Positions 32,586 to 38,256 of a stretch of DNA of 45,379 bases are shown piece after piece; the stretch's first letter is position 1, and the number at the start of each line of letters is the position of its first letter. The notes under the pieces are model-generated. The model saw only the letters and a program-made list of their open reading frames with translations. It made no database searches and was not told where the DNA came from. The translations under genes were made by a program, and so were the position numbers. The stretch is from Elusimicrobiota bacterium (GTDB lineage Bacteria; Elusimicrobiota; Elusimicrobia; UBA1565; UBA9628), in contig JAQTNG010000003.1 of NCBI GenBank assembly GCA_028714015.1, forward strand, positions 1 to 45,379, read 5' to 3'.

Positions 32586-33635
32586 GTGAGAATATTCCTC
32601 GTCGCGCTGGCGGCGCTGACCCTCGGCGCTCCGGCCCAGGCCCGCAAACCCATGATCAAGGACCTCGTCTCGGCGTTCGAGTCGGCGAAGACCGACGAGC
32701 GCATACGCCTGGCCGCCGCGCTCGGTCGCCGCAAGGACAAGAAGACCACCGACGCCCTGATCCTCGCCTTCGACATCAAGCGCGGCAACCCGCGCGAAAG
32801 CGCCGCCTTCGTCGAGGCCCTGGGCCTCGCCGGCGATCCGCGCGCCGTGGCCCCCCTGGCCACCGCCTGGGACTACCTGCGCTCGCTGATCCTGCAGATG
32901 GGGGAGCTCCCCGGCAACCTCCAGGTCCTGCGCTGGAAGCTGCTCGACGCCCTGTCCCGCCTCGGCGGCGACCAGGCCGTCCGCATACTGTCCGAGGCCT
33001 TGAACGACGGCGATCCCCGCGTCGTCGAGGAGGCCGTGCGCGGCCTCGGCCGCCTCCAGGTCAAGGACGCCGTCCCCGCCCTGCAGCAGCTGGCCTCGGG
33101 CGCGACGGGCAACCTCCTCCAGGCGATCTTCGAGGCCCTGGGCGACATCGGCGACAAGCGCGCGCTCTCCACGCTCGAGCAGGCGGTCACCAACCCCGAC
33201 AAGTTCATCGAGGTCGAGGTCTCCTACGCGCTGGCCAAGCTCGGCAGGAAGGACGCGCTCGCGCGCCTCAACGGCTTCCTCGCCGGCGATCCCGGCGAGG
33301 ACAAGGTCGGCCTGCTCGCGGCCTACTACCTCGTCAAGCTCGACAAGGACGCGGGCCTGCGCCACCTCGAGACGATGATGAAGAAGCCCGACAGCCCGCT
33401 CGCCCCTTTCGCGGCCGAGACCCTGGGCAAGACGGAGAACCCGCGCGGCGTCCTCGTCCTCGTCGAGGCCTTCAAGGCCCCGGACCCCGCGGTGCGCCTC
33501 TCGGTGGCGCGCTCGCTCGGGCGCCTGGGCGGCGGCCGCGCGGTGAGCGCCTTGAAGAAGATGCGCTCCGACTCCAACCCCGGCGTGCGCAGCGCCGCGA
33601 TCAACGGCCTGGCCGACCTCGGCGAGAACGACTAA
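32586..33635 (+). CDS. Exported HEAT-repeat protein
   Basis: A 349-residue protein with a short signal peptide (about residues 1-18, ending AQA) and about eight HEAT/PBS-lyase-type repeats over residues 25-345 (for example DPRVVEEAVRGLGRLQVKDAVPAL, GNLLQAIFEALGDIGDKRAL and DPAVRLSVARSLGRLGGGRAV). Such proteins are binding scaffolds. GTG 32586 is chosen because it starts the signal peptide 6 bases after a good -10 box; the open frame upstream is Arg/Pro-rich shadow. The last Asp codon and TAA stop belong to copy B of the 70-base element. Confidence 0.82.
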   Translation: MRIFLVALAALTLGAPAQARKPMIKDLVSAFESAKTDERIRLAAALGRRKDKKTTDALILAFDIKRGNPRESAAFVEALGLAGDPRAVAPLATAWDYLRSLILQMGELPGNLQVLRWKLLDALSRLGGDQAVRILSEALNDGDPRVVEEAVRGLGRLQVKDAVPALQQLASGATGNLLQAIFEALGDIGDKRALSTLEQAVTNPDKFIEVEVSYALAKLGRKDALARLNGFLAGDPGEDKVGLLAAYYLVKLDKDAGLRHLETMMKKPDSPLAPFAAETLGKTENPRGVLVLVEAFKAPDPAVRLSVARSLGRLGGGRAVSALKKMRSDSNPGVRSAAINGLADLGEND

Positions 33636-33699
33636 ACGCTATAAGGATTTCCTCAGCGGCGTTTGTGCCGGGCCCGAAGGGTCCCGGCCTAGATGCTAT
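33630..33699 (+). repeat. 70-base structured element, copy B (3' end of the HEAT gene)
   Basis: Begins GACTAAACGC, giving the final Asp codon and stop of the HEAT gene, and ends CTAGATGCTAT, just before the SulP -35 box. Hairpin 1 pairs AAACGC with GCGTTT; copy A has AATTGC with GCAATT at the same place, so both arms changed together. The GC-rich hairpin (33667-33688) is identical in both copies. Both copies follow their upstream gene in the same orientation. Confidence 0.8.
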
Positions 33700-33700
33700 A

Positions 33701-33729
33701 TAGACATACCTCTCCCAGCGCGCTATTCT
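33701..33729 (+). promoter_or_regulatory. Promoter of the SulP transporter gene
   Basis: TAGACA (33701-33706), 17 bases, TATTCT (33724-33729), then 9 bases to ATG 33739. The -35 box directly follows the 70-base element. Confidence 0.6.
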
Positions 33730-33738
33730 TGGCGTGAG

Positions 33739-35931
33739 ATGAGCCGCGAATCGAACATCGGCGACGCGTGGGGCGGCCTGGCCGCGATGCTCGTCGCCCT
33801 GCCTCAGGCCCTGGCCTTCGGCGTGGCGGCCTTCGCGCCTCTCGGGCCCGAGCACGCGGCCGAGGGCGCGCTGGCCGGCCTCGTGGGCGCGGCCGCTCTC
33901 GGCATGACGGCCGCCTGGTTCGGCGGCGCGCCGCGCCTGGTCTCGGCTCCCTGCGCTCCGGCCGCGGCGGTGCTGGGCGGCCTCGCCGCGGTGCTCGCCG
34001 CGCGCTACGGCGCCGAGCGCGCGGCCGCCCTGCTCATGCTCACCGGCCTTTTCTCCGCGCTGCTTCAAATCGTCTACGGCGCCGCGGGGGGCGGGCGCCT
34101 CATCAAGTTCATCCCCTATCCCGTCGTGACCGGCTACCTGAGCGGCGTGGCCGTGATCATGGCGCTCGGCCAGCTGCCGCATCTTCTGGTCCTGCCCGCG
34201 GGCATGGACCTCGCCGCCGGGCTCGCGTCTCCCTCTTCGTGGAGCGGGCCCGGCCTGCTCGTGGGCCTGACGGCGATGCTCGCCATGGTCCTGGCGCCGC
34301 GCCTGACCAAGGCCGTGCCGTCGCCCGTCGTGGCCCTGGCCGCGGGGGCCGCCGCGTACTGGGCGGCGGGCTATGTCCATCACGAGCTGCGCTCGCTTAC
34401 GGGCAACGCGCTCGTCGTCGGGCGCCTGCCGGGGGGCCTGTCCGGCATGTGGTCGGCGCTGGGCGCGCGCTGGTCGGGCCTGCGCGGCTTCACCCCGGAG
34501 ATGTTCAAGGCCGCGGTCATGCCCGCGGCCACGCTGTCGCTGCTCCTCTCCGTCGACACGCTGAAGACCTGCGTGGTCGTCGACACGCTCACGCGCTCGC
34601 GTCACGACTCCGACCGCGAGCTCCGCGGCCAGGGCCTGGGCAACCTCGTCTCCGCCTTGTTCGGCGGCACCGCGGGCGCGGGGGCGATGGGCGTGACCCT
34701 CGTCAACATCAACGCCGGCGGGACCACGCGCCTGTCCGGCGTCCTGGCCGGGGCCTTCACCTTGGCGGCCCTGCTGGCGGCGGGGCCGCTCGTCGCCTGG
34801 GTGCCGGTGCCGGCCTTGGCCGGCATACTCCTCGTCGTGGCCTGGCGCATGTTCGACCGCAAGAGCCTGCGTCTGCTGCGCCGCCGCTCGACCCAGCTCG
34901 ACTTCGCCGTCAGCGCCGCCGTCATCGTCGCCGCCGTCAGCCTCGACCTGATCGCCGCCGCGGGCATCGGCATCGGCCTGGCCGCGCTCCTCTTCCTGCG
35001 CGACCTGTCCCGCGGCTCCGTCGTGCGCCGCAAGGTCCGCTGCGACGCCGTCACCTCGCGCCAGCGCCGCCTGCCCGCCGAGCGCGAGGCCCTGCGCCGG
35101 CTGGGCTCGGCCGCCGTCGTCTGCGAGCTCCAGGGCAGCCTCTTCTTCGGCACCACCGACCAGCTGCTCGCCGAGCTCGACGCCGACCTCAAGACCTGCC
35201 GCTTCGTCATCCTCGACCTCAAGCGCGTGCAGAGCGTGGACTTCACCGCCGTCCACATGCTCAAGCAGATCGAGGACCGGCTTCACGACCGCGGCGGCCG
35301 CCTGCTGCTCTGCCAGCTGCCCCACAGCCTGCCCACCGGCCAGGACCTCGAGAGCTATTTCGCCGAGGTGGGCCTGGTCAAGCCCGAGCGCTTCGTCACC
35401 GTCTTCGGCGAGCTCGACGCCGCCCTCGAGTGGGTCGAGGACCGCCTGCTGTCCGACGCGGGCCTGGCCGCGCCCGTCTCGGCGGCGGCGCTGGGCCTGC
35501 CGGACATCGACCTGTTCCGCGAGTTCGACTCCGTCCAGACGAACGCCCTGCGCTCCATCCTCGGCGAGCTCTCCGTGCCCGCCGGCGCGGCCGTCTTCCA
35601 CCACGGCGAGACCGGCGACGAGGTCTACCTGATCCGCAAGGGCCGCGTGCGCATACTCCTTCCCCTCGCGGGCGGCCAGGAGCACCACGTCGCCACCTTC
35701 GGCCGCCGCGACTTCTTCGGCGAGGTCGCCTTCCTCGACCGCGGCGTGCGCACCGCCGACGCCGTCGCGCTGACGCCCACCGAGCTCTTCGCCCTGTCGC
35801 GCGCGCGCTTCGACGACCTGTCCCGCTCCCACCCCGCCCTGGGCGCCATGCTCTTCGCGCGCCTGGCGCGCGCCCTGGCCCTGCGCCTGCGCCAGGCCGA
35901 CGAGGAGCTGGGCCACCTCCACGACGCTTAA
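33739..35931 (+). CDS. SulP-family anion transporter fused to STAS and cNMP-binding domains
   Basis: A 730-residue protein. Residues 1 to about 430 form the SulP membrane domain (10 or more hydrophobic segments; FIPYPVVTGYLSGVAVIMALGQ is the characteristic SulP stretch). Residues about 457-565 are a STAS domain (VVCELQGSLFFGTTDQL, ILDLKRVQSVDFTAVHML). Residues about 600-715 form a CRP-like cNMP-binding domain (VPAGAAVFHHGETGDEVYLIRKGRVRI, FFGEVAFLDRGVRTADA). Substrate may be sulfate, bicarbonate or a dicarboxylate. The C-terminal cNMP domain implies gating by a cyclic nucleotide or another small ligand; this fusion occurs in several bacterial SulP proteins. Confidence 0.88.
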   Translation: MSRESNIGDAWGGLAAMLVALPQALAFGVAAFAPLGPEHAAEGALAGLVGAAALGMTAAWFGGAPRLVSAPCAPAAAVLGGLAAVLAARYGAERAAALLMLTGLFSALLQIVYGAAGGGRLIKFIPYPVVTGYLSGVAVIMALGQLPHLLVLPAGMDLAAGLASPSSWSGPGLLVGLTAMLAMVLAPRLTKAVPSPVVALAAGAAAYWAAGYVHHELRSLTGNALVVGRLPGGLSGMWSALGARWSGLRGFTPEMFKAAVMPAATLSLLLSVDTLKTCVVVDTLTRSRHDSDRELRGQGLGNLVSALFGGTAGAGAMGVTLVNINAGGTTRLSGVLAGAFTLAALLAAGPLVAWVPVPALAGILLVVAWRMFDRKSLRLLRRRSTQLDFAVSAAVIVAAVSLDLIAAAGIGIGLAALLFLRDLSRGSVVRRKVRCDAVTSRQRRLPAEREALRRLGSAAVVCELQGSLFFGTTDQLLAELDADLKTCRFVILDLKRVQSVDFTAVHMLKQIEDRLHDRGGRLLLCQLPHSLPTGQDLESYFAEVGLVKPERFVTVFGELDAALEWVEDRLLSDAGLAAPVSAAALGLPDIDLFREFDSVQTNALRSILGELSVPAGAAVFHHGETGDEVYLIRKGRVRILLPLAGGQEHHVATFGRRDFFGEVAFLDRGVRTADAVALTPTELFALSRARFDDLSRSHPALGAMLFARLARALALRLRQADEELGHLHDA

Positions 35932-36000
35932 ATGTCACCCCGCCGCTCTGGCCTGGCGCGCGCCCGCGGAGCTATCGTGTCCGCTCAGGGAGGCCTCGCC

Positions 36001-36180
36001 ATGAACAAGATCTTCTACGCGCTGCTGGGCGCCGCCGGCGCCTTGCTCGCCAAGTCCTACCTCGACCGCAGGGCCCGGGCCCGGCTCGAGGGGGCCCTTC
36101 CCCGCCCGGTGCCCTTGGAGCTCGACGGCGAAGTCCGGACCGTCGCCGACGAGATCAGCGGCCCGCTCGCCGAGATTTAG
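36001..36180 (+). CDS. Small membrane-anchored protein (59 aa)
   Basis: A 59-residue protein with one N-terminal hydrophobic segment (KIFYALLGAAGALLA, residues 3-17) followed by a basic then acidic tail. The ATG at 36001 has the strong Shine-Dalgarno sequence AGGGAGG about 8 bases upstream. First of a run of small genes. Function unknown. Confidence 0.6.
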   Translation: MNKIFYALLGAAGALLAKSYLDRRARARLEGALPRPVPLELDGEVRTVADEISGPLAEI

Positions 36181-36254
36181 CCGTTACGATTCGTTGACCG
36201 CCCGTCCATGGGAAATTCCGCCGCCGCGCGTATCCTATACGCGAGGGAGGTCTT

Positions 36255-36497
36255 ATGGCGCACAAACGCCGCCGTCGGTCTAAAGCCGCGCGCAAGCCCC
36301 GTCCCGTCGCCCCGTCCATACGCGATCCCGGGCCGATACGGTCCCTGGACTCCGAGGACCAGGCGGGCACCTACGCGTTGATTCACACCGAGAACGACAC
36401 CGGCGAAAACGACGAGGGCGTGTTCGCGCAGGGGCCCCTGGACGAATCTCCGTCGAGGAGTTCGCGGGCCAAACGACGCAAGGAGGCACTCCGATGA
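36255..36497 (+). CDS. Small basic/acidic protein of unknown function (80 aa)
   Basis: An 80-residue protein with a very basic N-terminus (AHKRRRRSKAARKPR) and an acidic, probably disordered middle (ENDTGENDEG), ending basic. Shine-Dalgarno GGGAGGT is 4-5 bases before the ATG. The stop overlaps the next start (ATGA). No recognised domain. The basic arm suggests nucleic-acid binding (inference). Confidence 0.6.
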   Translation: MAHKRRRRSKAARKPRPVAPSIRDPGPIRSLDSEDQAGTYALIHTENDTGENDEGVFAQGPLDESPSRSSRAKRRKEALR

Positions 36498-36682
36498 GAC
36501 CGAAAAAGAAGCGGGTCGGCATGGAACAGCCCGACGCCGTCAAGGACGAGGCGATCGAAACGATCGGCGGCACCGACGGCGAGGCGAAGGGCGATGACGA
36601 GACCTGGGAGAAGGGCGACGTCGAGGAGGACGCCGGCTACGGGCGCCCCCTGGAGCAGGGGGGCGAGGACGAATTCGCCTAG
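36494..36682 (+). CDS. Small acidic protein of unknown function (62 aa)
   Basis: A 62-residue protein starting RPKKKRVGMEQ and then strongly acidic (Asp/Glu/Gly-rich), with the motif AGYGRPLEQG near the end. Very strong Shine-Dalgarno AAGGAGG 7 bases upstream. Coupled to the previous gene. The GYGR motif recurs in the protein at 36927-37124. Confidence 0.6.
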   Translation: MRPKKKRVGMEQPDAVKDEAIETIGGTDGEAKGDDETWEKGDVEEDAGYGRPLEQGGEDEFA

Positions 36683-36732
36683 ACGACGACGCGCGCCCGC
36701 CGTCGGCGCCGGGTTCAACGGGAGGCAGAGCC

Positions 36733-36888
36733 ATGAAAACCAAAAAGAAGGGGCACGGGCCGAGCGCTTTCACGCGCGGCCGGACAGCGAGCACCAAGAG
36801 CACCCGGCGTCACGCGCGCAGGCCGGCCGTGAAGAGCCGGCCCAAGGAGGAGTTCGTCGGCAAGCTGGAGGAGCTGATTCCCCTGTGA
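36733..36888 (+). CDS. Small very basic protein of unknown function (51 aa)
   Basis: A 51-residue protein, about one-third Lys/Arg (MKTKKKGHGPSAFTRGRTAS at the N-terminus), ending in a short amphipathic helix EFVGKLEELIPL. Shine-Dalgarno GGGAGG about 8 bases before ATG 36733. The composition is like histone-tail or DNA-compacting peptides; no family is recognised. Confidence 0.55.
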   Translation: MKTKKKGHGPSAFTRGRTASTKSTRRHARRPAVKSRPKEEFVGKLEELIPL

Positions 36889-36926
36889 GCGCGATCGCGG
36901 GGGGGAGGGCGCGAGGAGGGATATAT

Positions 36927-37124
36927 ATGAAACCGGTAAAGAAACTGGGCTCCCCCGAGGAGCCGGATCCGAGCAAGATCGGCCCGGAAGGCGTCGAGAG
37001 GGGCGAGGTCGACCCGAGCGACGCCGAGCGGCGCCGGAAGCTGGGCCTCCTGGACGACGAGGCGGAAGGCGGCAGCGGCTACGGCCGGCGCCGGGAGGAC
37101 AACCATGAAGACAATCGCGTCTAA
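36927..37124 (+). CDS. Small acidic protein of unknown function (65 aa)
   Basis: A 65-residue protein: MKPVKKLGSPEEPDP then an acidic stretch, with SGYGRRREDN near the C-terminus. Shine-Dalgarno GAGGAGGG upstream of ATG 36927. Overlaps the next gene by 20 bases. The N-terminus and GYGR tail are similar in style to the 36494 protein, so the two may be distant paralogues. Confidence 0.58.
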   Translation: MKPVKKLGSPEEPDPSKIGPEGVERGEVDPSDAERRRKLGLLDDEAEGGSGYGRRREDNHEDNRV

Positions 37125-37323
37125 CCGGCGGCGCGCGGCGCCGAGCAAGCACCGGCCGAAACGCCGTCCCGCCCGGCGGGCGCACGCCGCCCGGCCCGCT
37201 CCGGCGGAGGAGAGGCCGCTTGTGGTCGCGGCTCCGTACGTCAATCTGGAGCCGGACAAGCGCGACGACGAGCTGAGCGACGAGGAAAGCCTGGATCGCG
37301 AGGAGCGCCACGCGCTGTATTGA
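37105..37323 (+). CDS. Small basic-then-acidic protein of unknown function (72 aa)
   Basis: A 72-residue protein with a highly basic N-terminal half (NRRRAAPSKHRPKRRPARRA) and an acidic C-terminal helix (DKRDDELSDEESLDREE). Shine-Dalgarno GGGAGG before ATG 37105. Last of the small-gene run. No recognised domain. Confidence 0.58.
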   Translation: MKTIASNRRRAAPSKHRPKRRPARRAHAARPAPAEERPLVVAAPYVNLEPDKRDDELSDEESLDREERHALY

Positions 37324-37332
37324 CCCGGGGAA

Positions 37333-37482
37333 CTAGCGAGGCCCGGCCGCGGCCGGCGATTCGGCCGCGATGGCCCGGGCGCCTTGCCACGCCTTGGAGT
37401 CGTGCGTGGCGTGCCAGAGATCGTAAAACTGCTGCAGGTTGAGCCAGACCTGCGGCGTCGTGTGAAGGGCCGGGGCGCGCTC
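37333..37482 (-). pseudogene. Remnant of a HigA-type antitoxin C-terminus
   Basis: Reading leftward directly after the ORF6N stop, the frame encodes HTTPQVWLNLQQFYDLWHAT, which matches the C-terminal signature of HigA/XRE antitoxins (T-x-x-x-WLNLQ-x-x-YDL). No helix-turn-helix domain or independent start precedes it; upstream the frame runs into the overlapping ORF6N gene. It is probably the leftover of a deleted or fused antitoxin gene. The tail ends at a TAG at 37333. Confidence 0.6.
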
Positions 37483-37483
37483 C

Positions 37484-37984
37484 TCATGCCTCGCCGTCCG
37501 CCAGCCGACGGAACTCCGCGAACAGCTCGTGGATCGCGGCCGCGTGCTCGCCCTGCTCCTTCTCGAGTCCGAGCAGGGCCTTCTCCGCTTTCTCGATGCG
37601 CGCGGCAAGGCCCTCGCCGCTCATCAACACGTCGCTCATCTTCACGAACGCGCGCATGATGGCGATCTTCACTTCGACGCCCCGCGGGCTGCGCAGCACG
37701 GTCGAAAGCATCGAGATTCCTTCCCGCGTGAATGCGAGGGGCCAATACTTGCGATATCGACCGCGACCGGCTCTCTCTAAGATCACAATTTGTGATCTTA
37801 GAGATAACGTTTCTTCGCGAGTCATGCGGAACATAAAATCCGCTGGAAAACTACTGAGGTTTCGTTGAACCTGTTGATTGAGTTGATGTGTGGGCACGCC
37901 GTATACGCGCGCGAGATCTTCGTCCAACATGACCCTTTGACCGCGAACGACATGAATGAGGGGGACGACCTTGGCGATATCCAT
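37484..37984 (-). CDS. ORF6N-domain protein
   Basis: A 166-residue protein with an N-terminal ORF6N domain (about residues 5-95: IHVVRGQRVMLDEDLARVYGV, LNQQVQRNLSSFPADFMFRM, LAFTREGISMLSTVLRSPRGVEVKIAIMRAF) and a C-terminal coiled coil (about 115-165). ORF6N is a KilA-N-related, probably DNA-binding domain of phage and mobile-gene origin. ATG 37984 gives the standard start. The frame continues upstream to a TTG at 38047, which would add LKYQFGTSSYGTNRPPQSYED. The coding bases for SLRSQIVILER (37775-37803) are a perfect palindrome, and related palindromes lie upstream. A fragment of an antitoxin gene follows it. Confidence 0.85.
   Translation of the reverse strand: MDIAKVVPLIHVVRGQRVMLDEDLARVYGVPTHQLNQQVQRNLSSFPADFMFRMTREETLSLRSQIVILERAGRGRYRKYWPLAFTREGISMLSTVLRSPRGVEVKIAIMRAFVKMSDVLMSGEGLAARIEKAEKALLGLEKEQGEHAAAIHELFAEFRRLADGEA
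37775..37803. repeat. Palindrome P1, inside the ORF6N coding sequence
   Basis: CTCTAAGATCACAA, one central base, then the exact complement (14+1+14). On the gene strand it encodes L-R-S-Q-I-V-I-L-E, the conserved centre of ORF6N domains. It is the coding member of the palindrome family. Confidence 0.85.
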
Positions 37985-38021
37985 GTCTTCATACGATTGA
38001 GGGGGGCGATTTGTTCCATAA

Positions 38022-38048
38022 CTTGAAGTGCCAAATTGGTACTTCAAG
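38022..38048. repeat. Palindrome P2 of the ORF6N family
   Basis: CTTGAAGTGCCAA, one base, TTGGTACTTCAAG; a single mismatch (a G-T pair). On the minus strand it reads L-K-Y-Q-F-G-T-S-S. Abuts P3 with no gap. Confidence 0.8.
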
Positions 38049-38079
38049 ATCTTAAGGTTGCAATTTGCAACCTTAAGAT
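38049..38079. repeat. Palindrome P3 of the ORF6N family
   Basis: ATCTTAAGGTTGCAA, one base, exact complement (15+1+15). On the minus strand it reads L-R-L-Q-I-A-T-L-R. Confidence 0.85.
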
Positions 38080-38111
38080 TTTGGGTAAAACATAAATTTT
38101 GATTGGCTTAT

Positions 38112-38138
38112 TTTGAGGTCACAGTTTGTGACCTCAAA
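38112..38138. repeat. Palindrome P4 of the ORF6N family
   Basis: TTTGAGGTCACA, three bases, exact complement (12+3+12). On the minus strand it reads L-R-S-Q-T-V-T-S-K. Abuts P5. Confidence 0.85.
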
Positions 38139-38165
38139 CTTGAGGTCGCAAATTGCGACCTCAAG
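38139..38165. repeat. Palindrome P5 of the ORF6N family
   Basis: CTTGAGGTCGCAA, one base, exact complement (13+1+13). On the minus strand it reads L-R-S-Q-F-A-T-S-S. Confidence 0.85.
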
Positions 38166-38201
38166 TCGAAGCCGAGTTTTCACGCCTGTTTACACACCAT
38201 G

Positions 38202-38228
38202 TCTAAGGTGCCAATTTGGCACCTTAGA
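38202..38228. repeat. Palindrome P6 of the ORF6N family
   Basis: TCTAAGGTGCCAA, one base, exact complement (13+1+13). On the minus strand it reads L-R-C-Q-I-G-T-L. It overlaps the expected -35 region of the M2 peptidase promoter. Confidence 0.85.
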
Positions 38229-38244
38229 ACCGCCCTAGGATTTG

Positions 38245-38250
38245 TATTCT
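38245..38250 (+). promoter_or_regulatory. -10 box of the M2 peptidase gene
   Basis: TATTCT ends 6 bases before ATG 38257 and no Shine-Dalgarno sequence is present. The -35 position (about 38222-38227) falls in palindrome P6, so anything binding P6 could affect this promoter. Confidence 0.5.
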
Positions 38251-38256
38251 AGTCGC

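Noticed and set aside
38022-38228. Palindrome cluster as a CRISPR array
   Set aside because: The units are palindromes of differing sequence, two pairs abut without spacers, and the distances are irregular. There are no cas genes.
38022-38228. Palindromes as integron attC sites
   Set aside because: They lack the R'/R'' core sites (GTTRRRY) and the asymmetry of attC, and no integron integrase is present.
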